Part shown: one piece after another, positions 1 through 7,929 of the stretch
How the letters are laid out: every line of letters starts with the position of its first letter
How positions within the stretch are numbered: position 1 is the stretch's first letter
Assembly (NCBI GenBank): GCA_964546645.1
Contig: CAZJKM010000017.1
Coordinates: forward strand, 1 to 39,948
Reading direction: 5' to 3'
Origin: A37T11 sp964546645
GTDB lineage: Bacteria; Bacteroidota; Bacteroidia; Sphingobacteriales; Sphingobacteriaceae
DNA: 39,948 bases
The notes under the pieces: generated by a model
Told to the model about the DNA's origin: nothing
What the model saw: the letters and a program-made list of their open reading frames with translations, nothing else
Databases searched by the model: none
Position numbers and translations under genes: made by a program

Positions 1-574
1 TAGCATATCCGGTAGTTCCGCCCAGCGCAAGACCGATGACCCATACCACGAATGCAACCGGTATGGCACCAATGGACCCAAGGCCCACCGGCGTCTGGCT
101 ATCTGTGATTTCCGCACCCTTAAGATAGAATACTGCGAAGATCAGTACGAAAGTGCCTATGATTTCGCTGATCAGGTTCACAGGCAGGTTGCGTATGGCG
201 GGTGATGTGCAAAAAACTGCCTGTTTAGCGCCTGCGTCGTCTGTTTGCCTGAAATGGTCCTGGTACATCAGCCATACCAGGAATGCCCCGCTCATGGCAC
301 CGATAAACTGGGCAACGACATAGATGGCGGCTTCGCCCCAGCTCAATATACCCGTCAGGGCCATGGCCAGTGTCACTGCGGGATTGAGATGGGCGCCGCT
401 GTAAGGGGCGGCAATGATGACGGCGGTGAATACGGCAAGTGCCCATCCGGTTGTGATAACCATCCACCCGCTGTTATGGCCAATGGTGTTTTTCAGTACC
501 ACATTGGCAACGACCCCGCCTCCCAACAGGATGAGGAACAGGGTGCCGATAATTTCTGCAAGAAAAGGAGTCAT
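1..574 (-). CDS. glpF: Glycerol uptake facilitator (MIP/aquaglyceroporin family), partial
   Basis: This is a channel for passive glycerol entry across the inner membrane. The reading frame opens with ATG at 574-572 and runs off the window start after about 191 residues, so the C-terminal third is missing. The first NPA box lies in HLNPAVT (N64-A66), and the flanking stretches are hydrophobic as in the first half of the six-helix MIP fold. A second segment resembling the start of the next half-repeat (LISEIIGTFVLIFAVFYL) follows; the second NPA box should lie outside the window. It is the third gene after glpD and glpK, 46 bases past the glpK stop, which makes glycerol the likely substrate rather than water. 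Family assignment is firm; substrate is inferred from context. Confidence 0.93.
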   Translation of the reverse strand, partial: MTPFLAEIIGTLFLILLGGGVVANVVLKNTIGHNSGWMVITTGWALAVFTAVIIAAPYSGAHLNPAVTLAMALTGILSWGEAAIYVVAQFIGAMSGAFLVWLMYQDHFRQTDDAGAKQAVFCTSPAIRNLPVNLISEIIGTFVLIFAVFYLKGAEITDSQTPVGLGSIGAIPVAFVVWVIGLALGGTTGYA

Positions 575-620
575 AATTAATTGCTTATTGGTTTGTATGC
601 TTTAATTAACAATCTGTTTC

Positions 621-2120
621 TTATTGGTCTTCTTCTGTTGCCCACGAAATAGCCGCCCTCACTGCCCGGTGCCAGTCTTTCAGCTTTTGTTCAACATTCA
701 TTTCAGGATCAGGTGTAAATGTACGGTCTACTTTCCATTGCTTGGCAATTTCGTCCGTATCTTTCCAGAAGCCGATGGCCAGACCTGCCAGATAGGCCGC
801 ACCTATAGCTGTAATTTCGGTTATCTGAGGGCGTACCACTTCCGCCTGCAGTATGTCTGACTGGAATTGCATCAGGAGATTGTTGCCGGTAGCGCCACCG
901 TCTACCCGCAATTGTCTGATGGGGGTGCCGGCATCTGCTTCCATCGCCCGTAAAATATCTACCGTTTGTAACGCGATGCTTTCCAGTGCCGCACGCGCGA
1001 TATGAGCGGATGTGCTCCCACGGGTTAACCCGACAATGGTGCCACGTGCGTACGAATTCCAGTGCGGTGCCCCCAAGCCTGCGAATGCAGGCACCAGGAA
1101 TACGCCATCCGGGCCGTCCACCTTTCCGGCCAGCTCCTCCACCTCTGCCGACGACCGTATGATGCCCATACCGTCCCGAAGCCATTGGACAATAGCCCCC
1201 GCGATAAAAACACTGCCTTCCAGTGCGTATTGTACCTCATTGCCTATCTGCCAGGCGATGGTGGTCACCAGGTTGTTTTTTGACAGAATGGGTTTGCTGC
1301 CGATATTCATCAGCATGAAACAGCCGGTTCCGTAGGTGTTTTTGACCATACCTGGATTGGTGCACAGTTGTCCGAAAAGTGCTGCCTGCTGATCACCCGC
1401 AATGCCGGAGATGGGGATGCGTGCCGCCAGGATATTGGCGGCTGTATGGCCGTATACCTCACTCGACGATTTTACTTCCGGTAAGAGGCTCGCCGGTATA
1501 TTCAGTAACTGCAGCAATGCCTCATCCCATTGCAGGGTATGGATGTTGTATATCATGGTGCGGGATGCATTGCTGACATCGGTTACGTGGGTTTCTCCAC
1601 CGGTCAGGTTCCAGATCAGCCAGCTGTCCATGGTGCCGAAAGCCAGTTCCCCCTTTTCGGCTTTTTCCCGCGCACCGTCGACATTGTCAAGCAGCCAGCT
1701 GATCTTTGTTGCAGAAAAATACGCATCGATCAGCAGACCTGTTTTCTCCCGTATAGCCTGCTCGTGTCCGTCTTTTTTCAGCTGGTCACATTGCCCGGCG
1801 GTCCGGCGATCCTGCCATACAATGGCGTGGTGAATGGGCTGACCGGTGACCCGGTCCCATATGACCGTGGTTTCACGCTGGTTGGTAATGCCGATTGCAG
1901 CAACATCCGCCGATTTTAACCCGGCTTTGGCGATCGCCTCGGTGGTCACGGAAAGTTGTGTGGACCAGATTTCTTTCGCATCATGTTCCACCCAGCCTGA
2001 TTTCGGATAGTATTGCGTGAACTCTTTCTGGGCAATGGATACAATAGCTCCCTCTTTATTGAAAACAATGGCACGTGAACTGGTAGTGCCCTGATCTAAC
2101 GATACAATATACTGGCTCAT
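621..2120 (-). CDS. glpK: Glycerol kinase
   Basis: It phosphorylates glycerol with ATP to sn-glycerol 3-phosphate in the cytoplasm, trapping glycerol that enters through GlpF. The 499-residue length matches the FGGY-family enzyme. The N-terminal phosphate-binding motif is DQGTTSSRA (from D9). The substrate-binding pair in NQRET is present (R82, E83), and the C-terminal ATP-binding half carries GDQQAALFGQ and DGGATGNN. The start MSQYIVSLDQG is the usual one for the family. The gene lies between glpD (52 bases upstream) and glpF and is probably co-transcribed with both. No truncation or missing key residue was seen. Confidence 0.98.
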   Translation of the reverse strand: MSQYIVSLDQGTTSSRAIVFNKEGAIVSIAQKEFTQYYPKSGWVEHDAKEIWSTQLSVTTEAIAKAGLKSADVAAIGITNQRETTVIWDRVTGQPIHHAIVWQDRRTAGQCDQLKKDGHEQAIREKTGLLIDAYFSATKISWLLDNVDGAREKAEKGELAFGTMDSWLIWNLTGGETHVTDVSNASRTMIYNIHTLQWDEALLQLLNIPASLLPEVKSSSEVYGHTAANILAARIPISGIAGDQQAALFGQLCTNPGMVKNTYGTGCFMLMNIGSKPILSKNNLVTTIAWQIGNEVQYALEGSVFIAGAIVQWLRDGMGIIRSSAEVEELAGKVDGPDGVFLVPAFAGLGAPHWNSYARGTIVGLTRGSTSAHIARAALESIALQTVDILRAMEADAGTPIRQLRVDGGATGNNLLMQFQSDILQAEVVRPQITEITAIGAAYLAGLAIGFWKDTDEIAKQWKVDRTFTPDPEMNVEQKLKDWHRAVRAAISWATEEDQ

Positions 2121-2172
2121 CCTATAGTAATTGGTTGTTTACTTCCTTATGTTCTACTGATTCCTTTGAAAA

Positions 2173-3765
2173 CTATGTTGCAATAACCGATTTTTCCGGC
2201 AAATATTCAAATGCCAGTTTCGTAAATGCAGTTGTTTGATTCTCTATCCACTGCGCATCTCTGTTTAGTTCTTCTGCCATGACCTGCGCGACGGACCGCG
2301 CAGCCGCAGCCGCCTTGTCCGCATCCAGGAACAGCATGCGTATCCGGCGGGCCAATACGTCTTCCACCGTTCGGGCCATTTCCTGCCGCACAGCCCAAAC
2401 TACTTCTGCAAGGATGTACTCAAAGTCCGGATGGATCTTTTCGCTCCATTCCGGCTTCAGGGAGGCCAGTTCTTTTATGCCAGCGGCATCACTGCCATAG
2501 AAAGACCAATGCCCGTTTGGTCGGTCGGCCGTGTGTCCGTGTATAGGGATGGATGCGGTACGGCAGGCTGTCGCCGGCAGCCCCGCCAGTTCGATAGCCT
2601 TGTCGACCGTTTCTTCCGCCATCTTCCGATAGGTGGTCCATTTGCCGCCAGTGATCGTAATCAGCCCTGAAGGGTTCACGATCAGCTTATGATCACGTGA
2701 TATTTCTTTCGTGCTGGTACTGTTCTTCGCCGGTGCTGCCAGTGGCCGCAAGCCTGAAAAGACACTCAGCACATCCTGGTAAGTTGGCTGTTTAACCAGA
2801 TAGGCACCAGCCGTTTGCAGGATGAAGTCAATTTCACTTTTCAGTGCGCGGGGTTCCAGGCTATGAGAGTCCAGTGGAGTGTCCGTTGTGCCTAATACCA
2901 GATGGTTGTGCCACGGTACTCCGAATAATACCCGTCCATCGCTGGTTTCCGGTATCATCAACGCACTGCCATATCCCAGAAAAGAGCGGTCAACCACCAC
3001 ATGGGTTCCCTGGCTTGGTTTTACAAGCGGGCGATGATCCGGTGTGTCCAGTTCCAGTATATTATCCACAAAAACCCCGGTCGCATTCACTACTGCCCTG
3101 GCATGGATAGCATGCGTATCACCGGTCTCTTCATCCATAAATTCGAGGCCGGTGACAGATCCCTCCTTATCTTTGGTAAGCGTCGTGACACGGCAATAGT
3201 TGAGCAGGCATGCCTGATGCGCTGTAGCTGTCTGTGCCAGGTTGATGGCCAGGCGTGCATCATCAAACTGGCCGTCATAATATTCAACTCCTCCCTTCAG
3301 GCGGTTTGTTTTGACGCCCGGTAACAACCCGGAAACCTCATCTTTTGATACAAAGCGGGATTTCCCGATACGGTATTTCCCGGCCATCCAATCGTAAATC
3401 TTAAGTCCGATGAGGTATTTAAAGATGTCAAAATAAGAATAGCAGGGGATGATAAAACTTTGTGCATGGGCAAGGTGAGGGGCATTGCGAAAAATGATAC
3501 CCCGCTCACGCAAAGCACCATATACCAGCTTGATATCTCCCTGTGCGAGGTAACGGACCCCGCCATGTACCAGTTTGGTGCTGCGACTGGAAGTCCCTTT
3601 GGCAAAATCGGCCTGCTCCAGCAGAATGGTTTTCAGTCCGCGCGAAGCGGCATCTACTGCCACACCCAGCCCGGTTGCGCCTCCGCCAATAATCGCGAGG
3701 TCCCATTGTGTTGTCTCCCGTACGCTTTGCAGTCCTTTTTCCCGGTTTAATAAATGTCCACTCAT
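2173..3765 (-). CDS. glpD: Aerobic glycerol-3-phosphate dehydrogenase (FAD-dependent)
   Basis: It oxidises glycerol 3-phosphate to dihydroxyacetone phosphate and passes electrons to the respiratory quinone pool at the inner face of the membrane. At 530 residues it is normal for the GlpD/GlpA class. The FAD Rossmann motif IIGGGATGLG lies at about residues 25-34, followed by the conserved SSRSTKLVHGGVRYL segment. The C-terminal helical domain of the family ends the protein. It is the first gene of the minus-strand operon glpD-glpK-glpF; a well-matched promoter lies about 60 bases upstream. The start ATG at 3765 gives a short extra N-terminus before the FAD motif, and no better downstream start is evident. 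Confidence 0.97.
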   Translation of the reverse strand: MSGHLLNREKGLQSVRETTQWDLAIIGGGATGLGVAVDAASRGLKTILLEQADFAKGTSSRSTKLVHGGVRYLAQGDIKLVYGALRERGIIFRNAPHLAHAQSFIIPCYSYFDIFKYLIGLKIYDWMAGKYRIGKSRFVSKDEVSGLLPGVKTNRLKGGVEYYDGQFDDARLAINLAQTATAHQACLLNYCRVTTLTKDKEGSVTGLEFMDEETGDTHAIHARAVVNATGVFVDNILELDTPDHRPLVKPSQGTHVVVDRSFLGYGSALMIPETSDGRVLFGVPWHNHLVLGTTDTPLDSHSLEPRALKSEIDFILQTAGAYLVKQPTYQDVLSVFSGLRPLAAPAKNSTSTKEISRDHKLIVNPSGLITITGGKWTTYRKMAEETVDKAIELAGLPATACRTASIPIHGHTADRPNGHWSFYGSDAAGIKELASLKPEWSEKIHPDFEYILAEVVWAVRQEMARTVEDVLARRIRMLFLDADKAAAAARSVAQVMAEELNRDAQWIENQTTAFTKLAFEYLPEKSVIAT

Positions 3766-3825
3766 TGCTGTCAGTTCGCTTTTGGGTGCATAGTTGTGCT
3801 AAAACGAATAAAAGTATTAACAAAA

Positions 3826-3856
3826 CAAATGTAAATGAAAATAAAATAAAAACAAA
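3826..3856 (-). promoter_or_regulatory. Predicted promoter of the glpD-glpK-glpF operon
   Basis: On the minus strand a TTTG (3856-3853) is followed after 19 bases by TACATTTG (3833-3826), a full match to the Bacteroidota TAnnTTTG -7 box. Transcription would begin near 3820, leaving a leader of roughly 55 bases before the glpD ATG. The spacing and both boxes are visible in the sequence; activity is inferred. Confidence 0.65.
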
Positions 3857-3872
3857 ATGAAATTTAATGAAA
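3834..3872. promoter_or_regulatory. Three phased AATGAAA direct repeats, candidate operator
   Basis: AATGAAA occurs at 3834-3840, 3856-3862 and 3866-3872, all in the same orientation. Start-to-start distances are 22 and 10 bases, close to two and one helical turns. The first copy lies in the spacer of the glp promoter and the second touches its -33 box. DeoR-family repressors often bind short direct repeats, and the divergent neighbour is such a regulator, so this is a reasonable operator candidate. The region is very A-rich, so chance occurrence is possible. Confidence 0.35.
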
Positions 3873-3956
3873 CTATTATGTCAAGCGGTACAACCGGAAC
3901 TGTTGCTTTTATTTCTCTTAATTTCTGGTTACCTTAGCTGCCCTAATATAGTAGTC

Positions 3957-4721
3957 ATGAACAATGTGGAGCGGCATCAGCATATCCTGCAGCGATTACA
4001 GGAAAAAGGATCTGTAACGGTAATTGACCTTTGCCGGGAGCTGGATGTGTCATCTGTAACGATCCGTAAAGATCTGAAACTGCTGGAGGACCGGCAGACT
4101 TTATACCGCACGCACGGGGGAGCCACCCTGATAAATCCCTATACCATTGATCGTTCGGTGGTCGAGAAGGAAAAGATGCAGTCGGCAGAAAAAGCTGCTA
4201 TCGCCCAGGAAGCAGCTTCCATGGTTAATCCGAATGATTCCATCATTATCGCATCCGGTACCACGGTGCTGGCAATGGCCCGGCACCTGCAGCCGCAGGG
4301 AAGCCTTACGGTGGTAACAGGGGCATTGAATGTGGCCATTGAACTGATCCGGCATCCGCAGGTAGAGGTGCTGCAACTGGGCGGCACCATGCGGAAAAGC
4401 TCTACCTCGGTGGCCGGTCTGTATGCAGAGCGTATTCTGGATGATTTTTTCTGCAGTAAACTGTTTTTGGGAGTGGACGGGATCGACCTGGAATTCGGTC
4501 TTACCACCACCAATGTACAGGAGGCTCACCTGAACCGGAAAATGATGCAGGTGTCACAAAAGACCATCGTATTGGCCGATTCCACGAAATTTGGCCGGCG
4601 TGGCTTCGGGCGGATCTGTGGGATTGAAGAGATAGACCGGATTATCACGGATAAAGGGATTCCTCCCCACACGGTGAAAGCACTGGAAAGTTTGGGTGTG
4701 AAGGTGACGGTGGTGGAGTAA
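3957..4721 (+). CDS. DeoR-family transcriptional regulator, probable glycerol regulator
   Basis: A 254-residue DeoR/GlpR-type regulator. It has an N-terminal winged helix-turn-helix (about residues 5-55, with SSVTIRKDLKLLED) and a C-terminal sugar-phosphate-sensing DeoRC domain. The latter contains the family segments IIIASGTTVLAMARHL, VVTGALNVAIEL and TIVLADSTKFGRRG. The frame stays open 30 codons further upstream, but that extension is hydrophobic and unlike the family. ATG at 3957 (MNNVERHQHILQRL) gives the usual start and the usual length of about 250. It is divergent from glpD and most likely controls that operon in response to glycerol 3-phosphate or a related sugar phosphate. The ligand is inferred, not shown, and no convincing own promoter was found. 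Confidence 0.9.
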   Translation: MNNVERHQHILQRLQEKGSVTVIDLCRELDVSSVTIRKDLKLLEDRQTLYRTHGGATLINPYTIDRSVVEKEKMQSAEKAAIAQEAASMVNPNDSIIIASGTTVLAMARHLQPQGSLTVVTGALNVAIELIRHPQVEVLQLGGTMRKSSTSVAGLYAERILDDFFCSKLFLGVDGIDLEFGLTTTNVQEAHLNRKMMQVSQKTIVLADSTKFGRRGFGRICGIEEIDRIITDKGIPPHTVKALESLGVKVTVVE

Positions 4722-4764
4722 GTGGAATAGGTAGAGTAGGGGGAGTGAGGGTGGTTCATCACAT

Positions 4765-4801
4765 AAAAAAAGGCTGCTTCAAAAAATGGGAGCAGCCTTT
4801 T
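4765..4801. terminator. Bidirectional intrinsic terminator between the DeoR gene and tRNA-Arg
   Basis: An inverted repeat GGCTGCT / AGCAGCC with an A/T-rich loop is flanked by a run of A on the left and T on the right. It can therefore end transcription of the DeoR gene (plus) and of the tRNA (minus). The minus-direction T-run is the longer one. Confidence 0.8.
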
Positions 4802-4807
4802 CCTGTG

Positions 4808-4881
4808 TACGCCCATCAGGATTCGAACCTGAGACCGACGGTTTAGAAAACCGTTGCTCTATCCAGCTGAGCTATGGGCGC
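4808..4881 (-). tRNA. tRNA-Arg, anticodon TCT
   Basis: A 74-base cloverleaf is readable on the minus strand. The acceptor stem is GCGCCCA paired with TGGGCGT (first pair G-U). The D arm is AGCTCAGCTGGATAGAGC, the anticodon stem ACGGT/ACCGT encloses loop TTTCTAA with anticodon TCT, and the T arm is TCAGG-TTCGAAT-CCTGA. The discriminator base is A. The 3' CCA is not encoded. It decodes AGA. Confidence 0.95.
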
Positions 4882-4900
4882 ACGGTTTTTATGAATGCTG

Positions 4901-4908
4901 CAAAGGTA
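4901..4908 (-). promoter_or_regulatory. Predicted -7 box of the tRNA-Arg promoter
   Basis: TACCTTTG on the minus strand fully matches TAnnTTTG and lies 20 bases upstream of the tRNA 5' end, a fitting distance. The expected -33 TTTG is only partly present as TTTCAA near 4926-4931. Confidence 0.5.
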
Positions 4909-4967
4909 ATAAAACTTTGAGATTGTTGAAATCGCGTAAGTGTTAATTTTTTTGCGACTTTTGTGGT

Positions 4968-5876
4968 ATGGTAAAACAGTTCAGCGGTGATCGCAGGAAA
5001 TACCGGCTGGTCCGCAACATAACGATTACGGTAGTGAAAATGGTGCTTTGTGGTGCCCTTTGGTATTCGTTTAGGGCGCTGGAAGACCTGTATGCACGTA
5101 TGGAACTGTTGGGGCGGCTTACGCATGCGGTATACAGTTTTCTGACTGCCAATATACTGATCGATGTACTGCATAACGTGGTGGTTCTTTGGTATATGCG
5201 TAAAATACGGCAGCAGCATGAAGTACGTGGTAATTTCCTGCTGGGTATTAACCGTATATCAGCCGTGTTGAACGCCGTTTTTGTGATCATTGCACTGATG
5301 CTGCTGTTCAAAATCGACCCGCGTGAATTTATTACCAGCATTACCATTGTGGCCGCGGCCATTGCCCTGATCTTCCGGGATTACATTACCAATATGATCA
5401 GCGGCCTGCTGATCATGTTCTCTGATCAACTGACCATCGGTGACCGTATTAAACTTGGAGAGCACGAAGGGAAGGTGCTCGATATTACGCTGGCCAACAT
5501 GGTATTGCAGAGTGAGGATGATGACCTGGTACTGGTACCTAATAACCTGTTTTTCACAGCAACCATGATGAACAAGTCTGCCGGTCATTCCGGGAAGGTG
5601 TCTTTTGAATTTGAACTGCCTGTCAGTTTTGGAGGTAACCGGGAATTATTGGAGGATAAGCTGAAGCAAATACTTGTGAACGCACAGCCGGATGCAGTAA
5701 ATATCACTACCTTCCGATTGAAAATTCTGGCACTGCAAAAGGACCTGATCCGTTATAAAGTCCAGTTTGTGCTGAACAGGCAAAACAGGCAGCAACAGTC
5801 CCAATTGAAGCGCCTTCTGTACGACGAAGTATTGCGGGTGTATGCCGCACAGCAATCAGCGGCTAAATCTTCTTGA
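4968..5876 (+). CDS. MscS-family small-conductance mechanosensitive channel
   Basis: An inner-membrane channel expected to release solutes on hypo-osmotic shock. Hydrophobic helices lie at about residues 17-36, 55-77 and 93-115, followed by the pore-lining amphipathic helix (about 121-150, SITIVAAAIALIFRDYITNMISG). The beta domain motif DQLTIGDRIKLGEHEGKVLDI and the VLVPNNLFF segment are hallmarks of the MscS fold. At 302 residues it is a compact member close to the size of MscS itself. It starts at the only sensible ATG after the tRNA and overlaps the 3' end of the convergent coaA by 14 bases. Its physiological stimulus cannot be told from sequence. Confidence 0.92.
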   Translation: MVKQFSGDRRKYRLVRNITITVVKMVLCGALWYSFRALEDLYARMELLGRLTHAVYSFLTANILIDVLHNVVVLWYMRKIRQQHEVRGNFLLGINRISAVLNAVFVIIALMLLFKIDPREFITSITIVAAAIALIFRDYITNMISGLLIMFSDQLTIGDRIKLGEHEGKVLDITLANMVLQSEDDDLVLVPNNLFFTATMMNKSAGHSGKVSFEFELPVSFGGNRELLEDKLKQILVNAQPDAVNITTFRLKILALQKDLIRYKVQFVLNRQNRQQQSQLKRLLYDEVLRVYAAQQSAAKSS

Positions 5877-6819
5877 TACGGAGACGCTTCACGAAGTGAT
5901 GGCTCCCTTTTTCAAGAATCAGGTTTGCCCGGAAACGGGTTGGCAGGATATTGTTAATCAGGTTCGGTTTATTGATCTCTTCCCAGATACCCCGGGCCAC
6001 CTCTGTGGATTCTGGTTCATTCAGGTCAGCATACCGGTGGAAATAGGATTCCTTTTGCTGGAACGCAGTTTTCTGCAGCCATTTGAAGCGGTCAATGTAC
6101 CATTTCTGCAGATTGTCATCACTGGCATGGACATAGATGGCGTAATCGAAGTAGTCAGATACAAAGACCTTTGGTTCAAGCTGCCGGCTTTTCAGGTCTA
6201 CCTGCAATACGTTGATGCCTTCCACGATGAGAATGTCCGGTTGCTCCACCCATTGTAATTCACCAGGCAGAATGTCATACTGCAGGTGTGAGTAGATAGG
6301 GGCGGAAACGCGTTCTTTGCCTGACTTGATAGCAGAAAGAAACGCTAGCAGCCGGCGCGTATCATAGCTTTCCGGGAATCCTTTCCGCTTCATCAGTCCA
6401 CGGCGCTCCAACTCTTCGTTCGGATACAAAAAGCCATCGGTAGTAACCAGTGAAACACGGGGCTGATTCTGTCCAAGCGACAGTACTTTTTGTAACACCC
6501 GGGCCGTAGTGCTTTTACCGGCTGCCACACTGCCGGCAATGCCAATGATAAAGGGCAGTTTATTCGTATGGTTACGGAAGAATATATCGGTAGACTGGTG
6601 TAGCTGCCGGGAGTATGCAACGTGTATATTCAGCAGGTGGCTAAGGGGGATATAAACTTCCTGTATCTCCTGCAGGGTAAGTGGCTCATTCAGTGCATTC
6701 AGCTTGCTGATATCGTTTTCGGCAAGATGAAAGGGGAGATGCCCGTTCAGTTCTTTCCATTCGCTGCGGCTCATGGAGAGGAACGGAGAGTAATGCGTTG
6801 TGCTTACCGGCGTGGCCAT
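5863..6819 (-). CDS. coaA: Type I pantothenate kinase
   Basis: It catalyses the ATP-dependent phosphorylation of pantothenate, the first and usually rate-limiting step of coenzyme A synthesis. The 318-residue protein has a P-loop GSVAAGKS (G96-S103), then the family segments VSLVTTDGFLYPN, GFPESYD and ILIVEGINVLQ. This is the prokaryotic type I enzyme (P-loop fold), not the type III CoaX found in many other bacteria. It follows mgsA by 26 bases and probably ends a minus-strand unit with asnS, the YciO-like gene and mgsA. Its 3' end overlaps the convergent channel gene by 14 bases. Confidence 0.97.
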   Translation of the reverse strand: MATPVSTTHYSPFLSMSRSEWKELNGHLPFHLAENDISKLNALNEPLTLQEIQEVYIPLSHLLNIHVAYSRQLHQSTDIFFRNHTNKLPFIIGIAGSVAAGKSTTARVLQKVLSLGQNQPRVSLVTTDGFLYPNEELERRGLMKRKGFPESYDTRRLLAFLSAIKSGKERVSAPIYSHLQYDILPGELQWVEQPDILIVEGINVLQVDLKSRQLEPKVFVSDYFDYAIYVHASDDNLQKWYIDRFKWLQKTAFQQKESYFHRYADLNEPESTEVARGIWEEINKPNLINNILPTRFRANLILEKGSHHFVKRLRIKKI

Positions 6820-6845
6820 ATTATACTATATTATAACGATACAAA

Positions 6846-7235
6846 TCAACCGAGCTCAGTCAGTGCTTTTAGTAATAGCTTTCCGGTTGCCGGGTTGGTA
6901 GCAAGGGGTACATTGTGTACGTCACATACGCGCATCAGCATTTGAATGTCTGGTTCATGAGGGTGCTGGCCAAGAGGGTCGCGAAAAAAGATGATGGCAG
7001 CTATTTTTCCTTCGGCGGCAAGTGCTGCAATCTGTGCATCACCTCCTTTGGGGCCGCTGAGCTTTTTGGTGACCCGCAGGCCGGTTTGCTCAATATATTT
7101 ACCGGTAGTACCTGTTGCAACCAGATTCATGGAACGCAGTGGTTCCATATGGTCTCTCACAAAAGCAACCATTTCCGGTTTTTTTCCGTCATGGGCAATC
7201 AGCGCGATGGTTTTAGTAAGGGGTTTTTTAGTCAT
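6846..7235 (-). CDS. mgsA: Methylglyoxal synthase
   Basis: It converts dihydroxyacetone phosphate to methylglyoxal and phosphate, a bypass of lower glycolysis when triose phosphates build up. The 129-residue length is near the usual 130-150. Conserved features are IALIAHDGKKPEM near the start, TGTTG, GPKGGDAQIA with the catalytic Asp, and FFRDPLGQHPHEPDI with the His-rich active site. It sits between a YciO-like gene and coaA on the minus strand. It may be relevant that a glycerol operon feeding dihydroxyacetone phosphate lies a few kilobases away, but they are separate transcription units. Confidence 0.96.
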   Translation of the reverse strand: MTKKPLTKTIALIAHDGKKPEMVAFVRDHMEPLRSMNLVATGTTGKYIEQTGLRVTKKLSGPKGGDAQIAALAAEGKIAAIIFFRDPLGQHPHEPDIQMLMRVCDVHNVPLATNPATGKLLLKALTELG

Positions 7236-7305
7236 TAGTCGGAAACCTTTAGTTGATAGCTATTTGTTCTTTGCTGTTTGCTTGTCGCTTACTGCTTTTA
7301 ATCCG

Positions 7306-7926
7306 TTAAAGAAAAAGTTCCAGATCTCCCTTTCCCTGCCGGATCACCTCAAAGTCGCCGGAGGTACAATCCACTACGGTTGAAGCGACATTATCACCGT
7401 ATCCACCGTCGATCACCAGATCCACCAGGTCGCCGTATTTTTCATGGATCAGTTCCGGATCAGTACTATACTCCATAATTTCATCGTCATCATGAATGGA
7501 CGTGGAAACAATCGGGTTGCCCATCTGACGCACGATTTCCCGGGCGATGTTGTTGTCGGGCACCCGGATACCTACCGTCTTTTTTTTGGAGCTGAGCAGT
7601 TTCGGTACTTTCTGGCTGGCATTGAAAATATAAGTGAACGGTCCCGGTAATGTTTTTTTCAGTAACCGGAAGGTGGTGTTGTCCAGTGGACGGGTATAGT
7701 GGGAAATGTCTGTCAAATCGTAACAGATGAAAGAAAGATTGGCTTTTTCCGGTTTAATACCCCTTATTTCGCATATACGCTCGATGGCGCGGTGGTTGGT
7801 AATATCGCAGCCGAGTCCGTACACCGTATCAGTCGGGTAAATAATGACCCCGCCCCGGCGCAGCACGGCTACCACCTGATCAATGGCCTTTTCATTCGGA
7901 TTGCTTTCGTATATGCGTAGTAACAT
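7306..7926 (-). CDS. YciO/YrdC/Sua5-family protein, YciO-like
   Basis: A 206-residue protein of the YrdC fold, which binds ATP, threonine or RNA. TsaC/Sua5 members of this family make threonylcarbamoyl-AMP for the t6A modification of tRNA. This one resembles E. coli YciO more than TsaC: the same 206-residue length, the segment AIERICEIRGI, TVGIRVPDN, and an end of the type GxGDxxxFL. YciO's role is less certain than TsaC's, so calling it L-threonylcarbamoyladenylate synthase would be a family-level guess. The KxR and SxN-type substrate residues are partly present (IYPTDTVYGLGC, NPIVSTS). It starts 3 bases after the asnS stop, indicating co-transcription. Confidence 0.88.
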   Translation of the reverse strand: MLLRIYESNPNEKAIDQVVAVLRRGGVIIYPTDTVYGLGCDITNHRAIERICEIRGIKPEKANLSFICYDLTDISHYTRPLDNTTFRLLKKTLPGPFTYIFNASQKVPKLLSSKKKTVGIRVPDNNIAREIVRQMGNPIVSTSIHDDDEIMEYSTDPELIHEKYGDLVDLVIDGGYGDNVASTVVDCTSGDFEVIRQGKGDLELFL

Positions 7927-7929
7927 GTG

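Noticed and set aside
709..1185. 158-codon frame inside glpK
   Set aside because: It is a shadow frame of a complete, well-conserved kinase gene, with Arg/Gly-rich text of no recognisable family.
3867..3956. Upstream extension of the DeoR-type regulator
   Set aside because: The 30 extra residues are hydrophobic and unlike the family; the start at 3957 gives the usual N-terminus and length.
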